A stretch of 64,000 nucleotides of DNA from Silene latifolia (GCF_048544455.1 NC_133538.1:348658-412657); one strand, 5' to 3'; positions 23,546 to 37,690 are shown, counted from the stretch's first letter. The notes: generated from the letters alone by a model not told the origin. Numbers and translations: made by a program.

Positions 23546-24961
23546 AATGAGATTTTGTGTTTTTCAAGAGCCAAATCGGAAATAATTATTCTATCAGACA
23601 TTTTACTGGAGATGCTAAAGCATATCTATAAGCATGAAGTTTAATAGAGGCGAGAGGTACAAAAGAAAATAGATCTAAAATATGCCATCATTCTGTACAG
23701 TCTACAAACATGCAGCTGAAAAAATGTGCCAGAAAATAAAGAGCAAATTGGTGTGACTTCATGTAGTTCAAAACATAGAGAACTCTCACTGCAAATAGAT
23801 ATGCTGAACACATAATATACAGAGTAAAAACTTAGTACAAATGCTTCAACTGCACATTAAACTACAGTCAAACATGTAAACAAATAGGACCTATGCCTCA
23901 AAAAACTGAAATTTCCTAGTGCAGGCAAGGAAAAAGCATGACTGTATTTGTCCATTAGTTGAAATCTATGTTGGTCGGATTCTTCAATATTACCTCGCGT
24001 ACATGGGTAGGACACTCGGACATTTCATTTTAGACCAAAAACATGAATTTTTTCATAAAATAGCCGAATCCGACACTTAGACACGTATACCACTATTTAT
24101 CTTCTCTACTGGGAATAAGCATATCAAAGAGCCAATCTAACTAGTTCCACGCATCTTGATACACAGAAACCTATGGTCATGCCTACTGCCACAGACTTTG
24201 TCGCTTTGACTCTTCACTTTCGGGGTCAATACCAGTGTTTTCACACAACATTCAAAGACATAGGTATGGAATCCATACCGACCTTTACCAATTGTACAAT
24301 TATCATTATTTGATGGAGTTCATTGAAATCAGAAAAGATTAATAATTTACCAATTCAACTTATCATATATCTCTAAACTAATTCACAAACATTAATATCC
24401 TCAAACACAAGGCTAAAGCAAATTGTTAATCCCTTCTTTGTAATCGATCTTCAACTTAATCAAATACTACTAGACCAAAATCAAAAGCAAAATACATCAC
24501 CATAATTATTCAACATCCCTTTGACGATTTTAATTAATTTTATCACTGAAAAATTAAAATTAATAATCTCAGAATGCTTGACATTAGTAGAAGATTATGA
24601 TTATTGAAGAATTAACATTAAAGGAGTAGATAATTACCTAGTATTACAGAGAAATTAATTAATGGAGCCGATCAACAGATTGGAAAGGAGATAAAAATTG
24701 AGTTCAATAGCAATGAAATATAAAGGTATAAGAAAGGGATTTGTTACGCGGTAAAAAAAAATTGGTTTGGCGCTTAACAATATTTGTGGAATTGTGGGAA
24801 ACATAAGCAGAAACAGCAATTTAGTGCTTCTGTTTCTAGGGGCTTTTTTTTAGGTTTTGACTTTTTAAAAGTAGTTTTACAATTTCCAAAAATATAGTGT
24901 TTGGCCAAATTTCTCTTTTTACATTTACAAAAACACTTTTTAAACTTGGCCAAACACCCCC

Positions 24962-25654
24962 TTTAAGAATTTTTGAGAAGGACATGAGGGGTAGAATTCG
25001 CAAGTGTCTGGTCATGATATTATTATTGTGGCCATTAGTATTATTATGATGATAACTTCTGAAAGTTTATAAGGCTTTATTTATATATGTTGTTAATCAA
25101 ATCTCTACTCCCAAGTTTGAATAGATGTTAATTCCTATTCCTAATGAGATTTCGATGAATATTAAAACATGGATTTTATAAGCTTCCATAATTATTGGAT
25201 GGAAAAATTTAAGAGAAATAGGAATAGGTATCCCGTATCTGAAGTTATAATATTACTTTGCGACTACTTCATTAGTTCAGTGCTTTAGTACAAGCGTGAA
25301 TTGGAAAACACAAATTCTTAAATATATTGGTCATTACAATTTATTTTGTTATCAATAAAACATATAAAAAAAGATAATGAGTATACATCAATAAACACCC
25401 ACATAGATTGAACTCAAAGTTAATAACCTTAAAAAAAATAATTGTGGCCAATCACCGTATAACACTTCATTTTACACAGGGGCTGAAACATTGTCATCAT
25501 CACTTGTGATCTGCATATGTTTCAACAAATTGTTAGTGTAAGTATTTGACTTAGACATACATTATGAAAAATATTTATCACCAAGTCTAGTGTAAATGTA
25601 ATGTGTAAATTAGTTTAAAACCATATATAAAACGATAACAATGCGGAAAATGAG
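24962..25654. other. Spacer; possible terminal exon of the gene split by copia-1
   Basis: Mostly featureless. On the minus strand a CAG precedes 25510 and a short frame (ITSDDDNVSAPV then stop) runs to 25472. It could be the last exon of the DUF1985-like gene at 34029-34799, because copia-1 lies between them. Very short, so weak. Confidence 0.25.
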
Positions 25655-25659
25655 ATATC
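25655..25659. repeat. copia-1 target-site duplication, left (ATATC)
   Basis: ATATC directly before the left LTR TG; identical to 33937-33941. Confidence 0.88.
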
Positions 25660-26654
25660 TGTTGGAGCTTGTGTCCTCCACAAATTAGTGTGATAACATT
25701 AATAAATCTCTTAAAGGTTCACAAGGGTATACTTCGTATTTTAATCAGTTGATTAACGATTACCTAATAACGGTTGGCTTGCTAGAAAGTTTGACGTTAT
25801 TATCATACAGATGGCGGTGATCAACTGGTCCCTAAAGGTCACACCTATAGGATGTGTTCGAGAGATGTGGTTATAGAAATATAATCACATTGAAGTCTTA
25901 TATGACTAAACAGTTAGTCAATGTGTTGATGAGACAATTATTTAATGAAGATTAAATAATATTAGTTGAGACGAGTTAACTGTCAATTCGTAAATTGAAT
26001 ATAATAAGTTATATTTAATTAAATGTATGTAATGTTAGCTTGAACGAATTAATCTGTTAATTCGTAATTAAATGTAATCGGTTATATTTAATATCAACAA
26101 GATGAATGTGTCATAGTGGTAATAGTGAGGGTACTCAAACCAAGAGGTCATGGGTTCGATCCTCACTAGATGACAATTTAACACATTTTATACATTTTTG
26201 GAAAAACCGAAAAAAGAGAAATGGATCTCTCTTATTTCGGTTAGCATTGGGCCGAAAATTAGGAGGGTAAAAATATCTCCCCATTCACTCCTCTTTTTCG
26301 GTTAGAATAAGAGGAAGAGGGAGCTCATTGTTCTATCCTAATAATTCTAACCTAATTTTTCACTGCTTCTTGCCTCCTCTCATCAGAAAAAACACAAAAA
26401 TAACCTAAAATTTTTCAGAAAATTTAGGAATCGATTCTAGCAAAATCAAAGGGCTTTTCTCAGAGCATCTTGGGTGCAACTGATAGGAGAATATCATTGC
26501 GATATTGTTCATAGGCCGAATTAGCTAGGACCGAAGGTTATTTCGTCATCTATTTACCCTTTTGCTTATGCAATTTATTTTATGACATGCTTTCATCATG
26601 ATTAATTCGTTATAGTCCTTATATTTAATGGGATGCATACAGATAAATCCCACA
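25660..26654 (+). repeat. copia-1 5' LTR
   Basis: Begins TGTTGGAGCTTGTG and ends AAATCCCACA two bases before the primer site. It contains a tRNA-like segment at 26110-26174. Confidence 0.95.
26110..26174 (+). ncRNA. tRNA-like segment within copia-1 5' LTR
   Basis: Starts GTCAT and ends ATGAC, which pair like an acceptor stem. GTGGTAATAGTGAGG resembles an A box and GGGTTCGATCC is a near-consensus pol III B box within a TGGG/CTCA T-arm-like hairpin. At 65 bases it is shorter than a real tRNA. Probably a tRNA- or SINE-derived insert in the LTR; transcription is unknown. The related copia-2 LTR lacks it. Confidence 0.5.
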
Positions 26655-26656
26655 AT

Positions 26657-26668
26657 TGGTATCAGAGC
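26657..26668 (+). promoter_or_regulatory. copia-1 primer binding site (initiator-Met)
   Basis: TGGTATCAGAGC, exact complement of the initiator methionine tRNA 3' end, two bases after the LTR. Confidence 0.92.
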
Positions 26669-28476
26669 TAAGGCCACGAATTTTAATTTTGATGATTTTC
26701 ATAAAATTGTTTGTAAACAATAATTAGGGTTTGCGGAAAAAAAAGGTAATCGGCTTGATTTTTTCTGTTTTTAAAAAAAAAAATATTTTCTGTTTTTTCT
26801 TTCGGTTTCTCCTGAAAAACCGATTAAAGTTTTTTACGGGTGTTTTTGTTTATGCCGATTTGAAAAGCATCCGAGAAAAGAAAAATTTTTCTTCTATTCA
26901 TCGTTCACGATGCTGAATAAAAAAAAATTGTTTTGTTATGGTTTTTGAGAAAAAAACCGCAAGAAGATAGAAATAAAAACGCAAGTCGCTTTTTTTGTTG
27001 TTTTGTCTATCCAGTAGAGAAAAGTAAAAAAAATTTTTTTTGGTTTTTTCTTTGTTCACGTCTTTGATGATTTTAAAAAAAAAAAAATTTGTTTTTTTTT
27101 CGGTTTTAGCTGTAAAATCGATAAAAGTTTTTTTGGGTTGTTTCGGTTTTTACCGAGATAAATTTTAAAGAAAATTTTTTTGGGTTTGTTGTGGCCAATT
27201 AATTATTGTGAAGCGGTTCATAATTCATGGATACCTAATCATTTTAAAGCAGTTTAAAATTTTGACGGATTAAATTCATATTACAAGTTTAATATGAATT
27301 AAGATTGAAATTAATGTGATTAATTGAGGAATTGTCACTTAATTTGATAATTTAAATGGGTGGTTTGGATAAAATTAATCTAGATAATTAAAGAATTATG
27401 TCTTGCATGTTTATAATTTTTTTAATTGATGCATTTTATATAGTTGAATGAATCGTTTGAATGGTTTAATTTACGTATTTTTGCAATCGGTTGTAATTTG
27501 TAATACTTAGTGTGGCCTTAGTCAAATTATGTTTTCGTAATGAAGGAAACATAATTTTTATGTAATTATGAGATCTCGAATCTCCTTTATTTTTCTTTAG
27601 TGTTGGGTTTTTGAAATTAGAATGTAATAAATAGGTTTATTATGTAATTTTATTTATTGTAATTTCAAAGAAGACTAAAGATGGAGGTTGGAGCTCACTT
27701 CCACTACATGGATCAATATGGAACATCAAGACAAGCTTCTCGGGTCCAAGGATGGATTCCAAACTTGTATTTATGTTCATTTTGATAGGATAGGCCACAC
27801 TAGGACTTTATTATTGTTTTTACATTTTACTATTCTTATTGTTTTTCATTCACATGCTAGTTAATGCATCATATTCCGCCTAAACCAAACCACCTACTAC
27901 TAAAATGCATGAAAATTGACTCATATAGATTGTATGTAAGTTTTCATGGACATACAGATGTCACATACTTATTAAGCCATCACCTTAGTTTATTCATTCA
28001 CGCATGCTAGATATTAGTTCACTTAAAATGAATTAAAATAAAGTTGATGGGATCTTCCTCTAAAACGGAAATTGAGATTAGTCTTTATAAGGGCAAACAA
28101 CTATGAATCCCTTCTTCGTCGGTAGGCATAATATGACCCCTTCTACATTGGGTAAGTAGTTTGTGTTGACTTAGTTTATCTCAATATTATAGTCCGAAGA
28201 GTTTCTCGTGATTATAATGGACTAAAGATAGAATTAACAGAAATTTATCGACCAAGAATTCTAAAGGTAGAATTAGCCAAGAGGTGGGCTTATCAATTTA
28301 CAGAAATTGAGTCTTGGATCATTTATATAATTCTTAAGGAAGGTCAATTGTATAAATGCATGAGTCTTCGCGTTATAACAGTATTGCATTAGACTTAAAA
28401 ATCAAATCGATGCATATGCTTATTATTCAATTTTCTTTTCGCAGTGTAGAACACGTTAATTTTACTATTACAACAA
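26669..28476 (+). other. copia-1 long 5' leader
   Basis: 1.8 kb of AT-rich DNA without a supported gene. A module of CGGTTT, CTG, AAAACCGAT(T)AAAG and T-run type occurs around 26805 and again around 27100, suggesting a roughly 300-base internal duplication. Confidence 0.5.
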
Positions 28477-31400
28477 ATGGCTGGAAATAACGAAATCCCA
28501 ATGCCAAGTGCCACACTTGATCGCGCGTCCTGGCTGAAAGTTCTTATGGACAACATGAATCAGTTCACACGTCTGAAAAATGACGGGTCCAACTTTGCGG
28601 ATCGGGAGGCGGCACTACGGAATCTTTGCCATTGCTGACGGTAAGCTCAGGTACTTAATTGAGCCAATACCGGTAAACCCAGGCCCCAATGCAGGAGTCA
28701 ACGAGTCACTCGCTTATAGTGATTTCGTTATGGAAGCGGGTGCGATAAAGAAAGTACTCATCTTTGCAATGGAAACCAATTTACAGAGACGCTTCATTGC
28801 CCAAGGTGCAAACAAGATTTTCACCACGCTCACAAACGAATTCTCAAAGGCACCGAGAATCGTTACTTATGAGCATACCTATCGCTTCTTTGATGCGAAA
28901 CTCCAAAAGGGCCAACCGGTTAGCCCACACATTCTTAACATGATTGAGAATGTCGAGAAATTGGAGGCACTTAATTGCAAAATCAGTGAGAGCATTGTCA
29001 TTAACCGAATGCTTCATTCTCTTCATGATGATTTTGCCCTTTTCAGGGCGAACTACAACATGAATGAGTTGAAAAAGAGTCCTCATGAGCTACACTCCCT
29101 TCTTGTACAGACCGAGGATATGAAATTGAGTGGGAGCATGAAGCAGGATGTTCTCATGATTTCCAATAAAAGTAAAGGTAAGGGCAAGGCTCATGGCGAC
29201 CTAGCTGTAGGTAAGCCAAAGTTCAAGAAGCCAGGAAACGGTAAGAGTGGGCCTGGTGAGACTAGTGGCTCACAGGGCAAGACAAAGAGCAAGGGCGGTG
29301 ACATTGAGTGCCACCATTGTCACAAGACTGGACATTGGAGGAGGAACTGTCACGTACCGTGAGGACATAAAAGCAGGCCGCGTCGTTCCTGTTGGTATGT
29401 CATCTTATATTCATATGATTGAGATAAACCATGCAAGTTTCGGAACTTGGGTACTTGATACTGGTTGTGGTTCTCATTTGTGTAATTATTTGCAGGACCT
29501 AAAGAACATCATGCCTCTCGAAAAGGGTGATGTGGACCTGCGAGTCGGGAATGGAGCACGAGTTGCTGCAGTCTCGAAGGGAACATACGTAATCCAACTC
29601 CCTAGTGGTTTTGAGTTATTTTTATAACTGTTACCATGTACCCAGTTTATCTAAGAACATTATTTCAGTTTCCGTACTTGCTAAAGACGGTTTTGCATTT
29701 TCAATAAAGGATAATAGCTGTATTTTCTTTTTATGAAATGATTTATGGCAAAGCACTTTCCATGAATGGAATATACATCTTAGATCAAACCACGGAAGAA
29801 TTACACATGAATAATAAGAAATTAAAGGTTGGTGACAAAGATCAAACCTATCTATGGCATTGTCGAATGGGACACATAAATGAGAAACGCGTAAAGAAAC
29901 TCGTCGATAATGGGACTATTCCCGCATTCGAATTTTCTACATATGGCATGTGTGAATCATTTCTCATTGGCAATATGACTCGAATTTCCTTCAAAGGTGT
30001 TGGAATGCGCACTATTGACCTATTAGGACTCATACATACTGATGTTTGTGGACCTATGTCAATTACCGCTAGAGATGGCTATAGATATTTTATCACTTTC
30101 ACGGACGATTTGAGTAGATACGGATATGTCTACTTAATGAAGCATAAAAGTGAGTCCTTTGAGAAATTCAAGGAATACCAGATCAGGGTTCAGAACCAAC
30201 TGGGTAGAAAGGTTAAAGCACTCCGTTGAGATCGGGGTGGCAAATATCTTTCAAATGAGTTTGATCAACACCTTAAAGACTGTGGAATCGTACTACAGTT
30301 AACTCCACCTGGAACACCTCAATTAAATGGTGTGTCCGAACGGAGAAATCGAACCTTACTGGATATGGTTCGATCCATGATGAGTCTCACGGTAGTGCCT
30401 GATTCATTATGGGGTTATGCTCTTTTGTCAGCTGCTCTTATACTTAACCGAAGTCCGATTAAAGCTGTCGACAAGACTCCATATGAAATGTGGAGGGGAA
30501 CGGTCCCTAACTTGTCCTTTATTCGGGTTTAGGGCTGCGAGGCTTATGTCAAGTGGAGACACGAGGATAAGCTCGGCCCGCGATCGGTCAACACATACTT
30601 TATAGGTTATCCATAAGGAACATTTGGTCATTACTTCTATTCGCCTACCGAACATCGAGTTTTTGTTGCGGCTAGTGCGACGTTCTTAGAGAAAGAATTT
30701 CTCGAGAACAAGACAAGTAATAGAACCTTCGAGCTGTTGGAGATTCCAGAACCAACAACCGAGGAACAGATAGAGGAAGTTGTTCCTCCAACTGATGATA
30801 CGGTTAATATTCCTGAGGAACCTAGGAGGTCGGGTAGAGTCTCTAATCCTCCGGACAGATACATTGGTATGGTCGAGGAGAATGACGTTTTACTCCAGGA
30901 GAGTAATGAACCCGCTACCTATAAAGGTGCCATGACCTGTTCCGACTCAAAACTATGGCTCGAAGCGATGCAATCCAAGATGGACTCCATGTATGAGAAT
31001 AACGTATGGAATCTAGTTGATTTACCTAATAAGGTAAAACCTCTACAGTGCAAATGGCTTTACAAAATAAAGCGTTCTGTAGACGCGCAACCAAATACCT
31101 ATAAGGCACGACTAGTGGCAAAAGGTTTCACTCAAGTGCACGGATTGCAATATGATGAGATTTTTGCACCTGTAGTCATGCTACGTTCCATTCGGACAAT
31201 CTTAGCGATTGCCGCCTTTCATGACTATGAAATTTGGCAAATGGATGTAAAAACCGCCTTCTTAAACGGTTATTTGGAGGAAGAGTTGTACATGGTGCAA
31301 CCCGAAGGTTTCATAGATCCTGAACATCCTAAGAAAGTATGCAAGCTTAAGCGTTCCATTTATGGACTTAAGCAAGCTTCTCGGAGTTGGAATCATCGTT

Positions 31401-32161
31401 TCGACCAGGTGATAAAAGAGTATGGTTTTACTCGATCGGTCGAGGAACCATGATTATATACCAAGTCGAGTGGGAGTAAGATTGTATTCTTGATATTGTA
31501 TGTCGATGAAATACTCTTGATTGGGAATGACATTCCTCTCCTATCTTCGGTTGAAGGATGGTTGAAGAACCATTTCCAGATGAAAGATCTGGGTGAGGCA
31601 CAACGCATTTTGGGAATCCGTATCTACCGAGATAGATCACGACGGACGTTATCACTTAGTCAGGAGTCTTATTTGGATAAGATTCTTGAGAGGTTCAGCA
31701 TGACCAACTCCAAGAAGGGGAACCTTCCAATGACGTCTGGGATGCGCCGTGTTCCTTATGCATCTGCAATAGGATCAATTATGTATGCCATGATATGCAC
31801 ACATCCAGACGTGGCATATGCATTGAGTATGACGAGTCGGTACCAAAAGAATCCAGGTGAAACACATTGGATAGCTGTTAAAAATATCCTCAAGTACCTA
31901 CGGAGGACTAAGGATAGGGTATTGACTTATGGAGGAGATACTAAGCTTTGCGCAATCGGTTACGCAGATGCTAGCTTCCAAACGGATCGAGATGATTAGA
32001 AATCTCAGTCTAGATACGTTGTTACTCTTAATGGTGCTGCGGTCAGCTGGAATAGTTCCAAACAGGAAGTTGTAGCAGATTCTACTACTGAGCCATTGAA
32101 ATATGATAAGCATGGAGGGCACGTTATTTCCATGAGAACTAAACGTGTACCTGAATTATAG
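28477..32161 (+). pseudogene. gag-pol: copia-1 gag-pol, multiply disrupted
   Basis: Starts MAGNNEIPMPSATLDRASWL at 28477. A frameshift near 28620 precedes the UBN2-type Gag core (28640-29150). The knuckle is CHHCHKTGHWRRNC (29310-29350). Protease: WVLDTGCGSHLCN (29448 on). Integrase: LWHCRMGHINEKRV, TDVCGPMS and FTDDLSRYGY, then SERRNRTLLDMVRS. RT from about 30940: KARLVAKGFTQ, DVKTAFLNGYLEEE, KRSIYGLKQASRSWN. The catalytic motif reads YVDE, not YVDD. Stops occur near 30230, 30532, 30617, 31453 and 31999. RNase H is internally deleted: ADSTTE runs straight into the DKH-GHV tail, about 110 codons short relative to copia-2. Confidence 0.92.
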
Positions 32162-32929
32162 TAGTTTATTATGAATTCGATACGTTATCTTTTTCATAAA
32201 CTATTTATAACTTCATCATTTTTATAATATTTTGTTTTTCATGTGGATTGTACTGACAACATTGAACGCCACAAAGTGAACTGAATTACATTATATTTGT
32301 TTTGATCCGTAATGGCCAATGTGAGCTGATAACTCCGGCTATTATATTGTGCAGTCGATTGATGGTGGGTTCAACGAGCCATAAGTCAAACGGTTGGCTG
32401 ATTGATCACAGATGCGAGATTATAACGATACCTCGTAGGACAACTTTTTGTGACAACATAATGGAGTCCTAAATGTTTAAAAACATTTGGTGCCAGGTCA
32501 TGGATAGCACATCCATTGTGTTCCTAGAGTCGATTCTTTTGACTATCGACTGTCGCTTGAGATTAAGGCAGTTTTTGGGTGACTTTGGTTTCTTTCTCAC
32601 GGTCTGCCGTAACTGGAGGCTAAGTAGATTTTTTCTGGGTCATTTCATACTGTGCTTACATCTGCAGGATTCGAGTTGAGGAAAATATCCAACCCTTATC
32701 AGGTATAGTTATTTCTCAGGGCCACTCGAGGAGTTGTAACTGAAATGCATGGCCATGCTCGAATGATGATTCGTTTATCAGTTAAGTTACTCTATAGTCG
32801 GGGAAACCACTCTTGATGATGATCGCTTGTAAGATACGACCTTTGTGAATACGGATTTGAAAATTGTTTTACATTGAGTGGGAGATATTTTAGGATATGA
32901 GAATCGGTTATCGCACATACACTTGTGAG
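32162..32929 (+). other. copia-1 3' non-coding region
   Basis: No gene. It aligns by eye with the corresponding minus-strand region of copia-2 (59411-60180), including GCCACTCGAGGAG and GGTTTCTTTCTCACGGT blocks. An extra TTGAGTGGGAGA motif (32873-32884) precedes the true purine tract. Confidence 0.6.
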
Positions 32930-32943
32930 GACAAGTGGGAGTT
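32930..32943 (+). promoter_or_regulatory. copia-1 polypurine tract
   Basis: GGACAAGTGGGAGTT lies immediately before the 3' LTR TGTTGG, the normal position for the plus-strand primer. Confidence 0.75.
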
Positions 32944-33936
32944 TGTTGGAGCTTGTGTCCTCCACAAATTAGTGTGATAACATTAATAATTCTCTTAAAG
33001 GTTCACAAGGGTATACTTCGTATTTTAATCAGTTGATTAACGATTACCTAATAACGGTTGGCTTGCTAGAAAGTTTGACGTTATTATCATACAAATGGCG
33101 GTGATCAACTGGTCCCTAAAGGTCACACCTATAGGATGTGTTTGAGAGATGTGGTTATAGAAATATAATCACATTGATGCCTTATATGACTAAACAGTTA
33201 GTCAATGTGTTGATGAGACAATTATTTAATGAAGATTAAATAATATTAGTTGAGACAATTAATCACAATTCGTAAATTGAATATAATAAGTTATATTTAA
33301 TTAAATGTATGTAATGTTAGCTTGAACGAATTAATCTGTTAATTCGTAATTAAATGTAATCGGTTATATTTAATATCAACAAGATGAATGTGTCATAGTG
33401 GTAATAGTGAGGGTACTCAAACCAAGAGGTCATGGGTTCGATCCTCACTAGATGACAATTTAACACATTTTATACATTTTTGGAAAAACCGAAAAAAGAG
33501 AAATGGATCTCTCTTATTTCGGTTAGCATTGGGCCGAAAATTAGGAGGGTAAAAATATCTCCCCATTCAGTCCTCTTTTTCGGTTAGAATAAGAGAAAGA
33601 GGGAGCTCATTGTTCTACCCTAATAATCCTAACCTAATGTTTCACTGCTTCTTGCCTCCTCTCATCAGAAAAAACACAAAAATAACCTAAAATTTTTCAG
33701 AAAATTTAGGAATCGATTCTAGCAAAATCAAAGGGCTTTTCTCGGAGCATCTTGGGTGCAACTGATAGGAGAATATCATTGAGATATTGTTCATAGGCCG
33801 AATTAGCTAGGACCGAAGGTTATTTCGTCATATCTTTACCCTTTTGTTTATGCAATTTATTTTATGACATGCTTTCATCATGATTAATTCGTTATAGTCC
33901 TTATATTTAAAGGGATGCATACAGATAAATCCCACA
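32944..33936 (+). repeat. copia-1 3' LTR
   Basis: Same ends as the 5' LTR (TGTTGGAGC...CCCACA), about 98% identical, with the tRNA-like segment conserved. Confidence 0.95.
33392..33456 (+). ncRNA. tRNA-like segment within copia-1 3' LTR
   Basis: Identical in layout to 26110-26174: GTCAT/ATGAC ends, GTGGTAATAGTG and GGGTTCGATCC. No substitutions were noticed between the two copies, although the surrounding LTR has about 2% differences; the segment is too short to infer constraint. Confidence 0.5.
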
Positions 33937-33941
33937 ATATC
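33937..33941. repeat. copia-1 target-site duplication, right (ATATC)
   Basis: ATATC directly after the 3' LTR; matches 25655-25659. Confidence 0.88.
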
Positions 33942-34028
33942 ATCATGCATGACTAATGATTTTCAGATATCACACATGAAGAATAATATATGGGAACCAG
34001 TAAGTGGACTATACTTACATTTGTACGA

Positions 34029-34799
34029 ACATTTTTTTCAACGAATCCGCCACCGAAACCACCTCGATTGCTGCTTTTCTTTTGCCTGTTGTTATGATCT
34101 TTCATTGTCCAACTTCTAAATCTTGGAAAAGTTCTGTTTGTATCTCTTCTACCATCAACAACTGTGTCAACATAGTGCAACTGCCCATAATAATTAATTT
34201 AACAAAAAATAAGTATAGACGGATGAGTTAAAACATTTATCTAAAAAGGCGCATGGTTTAACTTACCAGAAGAAATAATAAGGGACCGTGAAAAGAAGCC
34301 CATCGAACCAATTCTCACTTGATTTCAACAATCTATCAATGACGAACTCAAAGCAATCCAATTGATTTAAGTTGTCGGAGTCTACTAACCATGGAAATAC
34401 ATCCAGCCAAACATGGTCATTTCCGGAACAATAAATCATTTTGGCTATGATGTAAAGATTGATGTTTCTTTTAAACATCGGACCCGATTCTCCTTTGTTT
34501 TCTATAATGTACTTCCTTAGAATACCCATATTCACCACCCTACCATTGGCATCTTTGTCAAACTGATTGATCTATTCCGAAAAGACGGTTTTGTACTCAA
34601 GATTTGAAAAAGTAGGTTTACTAGTCATAAGTATTGGTCCCTTTGGTAAACCTAGTACATTGTGAACATCTTCTTTCTTAACTGTGAAATGCTGCCCATT
34701 TGTCAACACAATTCGATGGTCTCTATAGTTATATGTGATGTAGAGCTTAGTCTTCACGCTCCATAAAATACATTTATAAATCCAACAAATAATTAGCAA
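34029..34799 (-). pseudogene. DUF1985/Ulp1-associated plant gene fragment with introns
   Basis: Exon A (34799-34267) reads through VLTNGQHFTVKKEDVHNVLG then LPKGP, a pattern I associate with the DUF1985-type region of plant Ulp1-like genes often carried by transposons. Further on are FKRNINLYIIAKM and LNQLDCFEFVIDRLLKSSENW. One in-frame TAG interrupts it near 34572. The exon ends at a GTAAGT donor (34266-34261). An 86-base intron ends in GGGCAG, and exon B (34180-34029) reads LHYVDTVVDGRRDTNRTFPR then GGFGGGFVEKNV, with another GTAAGT donor at 34028. Copia-1 lies downstream in what would be the next intron. Function unknown; family call moderate. Confidence 0.5.
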
Positions 34800-35076
34800 G
34801 TGGTAAGTCGGAGTCGATCATGGTATGGTGTGTTTTGGATTCTAAGTCTACCAATTCTAATATGTGCAAGGGTAACAATTATTGGGTTTTTAAAATAAAC
34901 TAAACTAATGAAATTAAGCAACAATAGCAAAGATGTAAACAAATGATTAAAAGCGCTAGGGTGTCATGGTTTCATAGGGGTAATCAAAGGATTTTACACA
35001 TGTGAGTTTAAACTGGGTCAATTTTACAAGCAGACTATGGGCCAAGGTTCTCGATCTTATGGCCCTACCTAGGTCG
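34800..35076. other. Spacer
   Basis: No gene or repeat recognised; ordinary AT-rich DNA. Confidence 0.4.
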
Positions 35077-36470
<1,394 letters not shown>

Positions 36471-36477
36471 TAATGTG

Positions 36478-36479
<2 letters not shown>

Positions 36480-36564
<85 letters not shown>
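36480..36564. repeat. (TA)n microsatellite, left
   Basis: About 85 bases of alternating TA with one CA interruption. It abuts the element starting at 36565. Confidence 0.95.
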
Positions 36565-37588
36565 GAATCAGGATCCCGTACGAACCAAATTATGGTGCGA
36601 ACCGTACGAACTGAAGTCATACCTATAAATCTAAGCCCAATTACTTACGGATAGAAAAAAGCCCAACATTTCCCAAACTTCAATACCAGAATACGTCCTC
36701 CATCATCCTCTCTCGAATTTCTAATGCTCCATCCACTACCACCTAACTCCGGCAGCCATCACCACCAAACGTCAGCGTCTCCTTCGACAACCTATACGGC
36801 GGCGACGCCCTCCCAAACCTCTCATACTCTCTCTCGTTCTGATCAGTCCACCACTACCATACACTGAAAAATTGATACTTAATTCTTAGATCTACAAAAC
36901 ACGGTGAACAATAGTTGAAAACTAAGGATATTAGAGATTTTGTCAGAATATTTCTAATCAAGACATGTGTTCGTCGTTCGGAAACCTGTTCATTGGTCTT
37001 GATCGTGGTTATGTTCAGGCGGCACGATCGATTGAATGGCGGCAGGCGTGATGAAGGATGATGTTCATTGGTGTTGATCGATTGTTGTTTGTGGTTTGGC
37101 GGGATGATGTTGCACTGGGGTCAGCGAGAGGCTGGTGTGGTGGTTTCCTGGCCAGGGGAGAGAAGGGAGGATGATTGTGGCAACGATAATTAGCTTGGAG
37201 TCGGGTGATTTTTTTGAGATCTTGTATTTTAGATCTTGAATTTGCTAACTAAAGAGGTTGGTGAATTTTTTCAGATCTTTGTTTTCGAAAAGGTTCAGCC
37301 AATTTTTTCATATTTTAAAAACAATTGTGAATTTTGGAAAAATAACAACAATGGCGGCTTTGTGGGAAAATGTCGAGTCTAAAAACATCCTCGTCGCACA
37401 AGGTCGACTCTGCCAGTGTTGGTGGTGGGGACGGCGGCGCTTTGGCGGTGGATTGGGCTGTGTCCAAGGAGGCCCGTGATGTCGTCGGGGTTGTTAGTAA
37501 CGTCTGCGGTGGTGGTGGTTCAGTGTGTGGGTGTTCGTGGCTGTGAAAGTTAGTGGTATTGACGACATTGTGGGAAGTCGGTGACGGT

Positions 37589-37690
37589 GGAGTGGTGGTG
37601 GTGGTGGTGGTGGTGGTGGTGGTGGTGGATGTGCGTGGTGGTGGCTGTGGTGACGGTGGAGTGGTGGTAGCAGTCGGTGGTGGTGGTGCA
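37589..37690. repeat. (GGT)n-rich low-complexity tract
   Basis: Repeated GTGGTGGTGG blocks. Long Pro/His/Thr or Val/Gly frames on both strands come from this tract and are not credible genes. Confidence 0.9.

Larger units (their letters stand above)
21632..24961 (-). mobile_element. PIF/Harbinger DNA transposon, decayed
   Basis: Left end TGGTGCTACTTGGCCAGG and right end (complement) GGGGGTGTTTGGCCAAG form imperfect terminal inverted repeats, with TTA-like triplets outside both. Subterminal GTGTTTGGCC repeats occur at both ends. The element encodes a DDE_Tnp_4-type transposase on the minus strand. No second (Myb-like) ORF was found in the 1.7 kb to its right. MITEs have inserted at 23100-23550. 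Confidence 0.7.
25660..33936 (+). mobile_element. copia-1: full-length Ty1/copia retrotransposon
   Basis: Two LTRs of 995 and 993 bp flank an 6.3-kb interior with primer site, one gag-pol region in copia order (GAG, PR, INT, RT, RNase H) and a purine tract. Both sides carry ATATC. About 20 LTR differences (near 2%) make it clearly older than E1. The coding region is riddled with stops, so it is not autonomous. It shares family identity with copia-2 at 58301-64000. Confidence 0.95.

Noticed and set aside
23060..24800. Expected second (Myb-like) ORF of the Harbinger element
   Set aside because: No frame with SANT/Myb features; region has MITE insertions and AT-rich DNA.
36720..36900. Host gene exon in the GC-rich patch
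   Set aside because: No frame holds together and no splice signals fit; likely captured or chance sequence.
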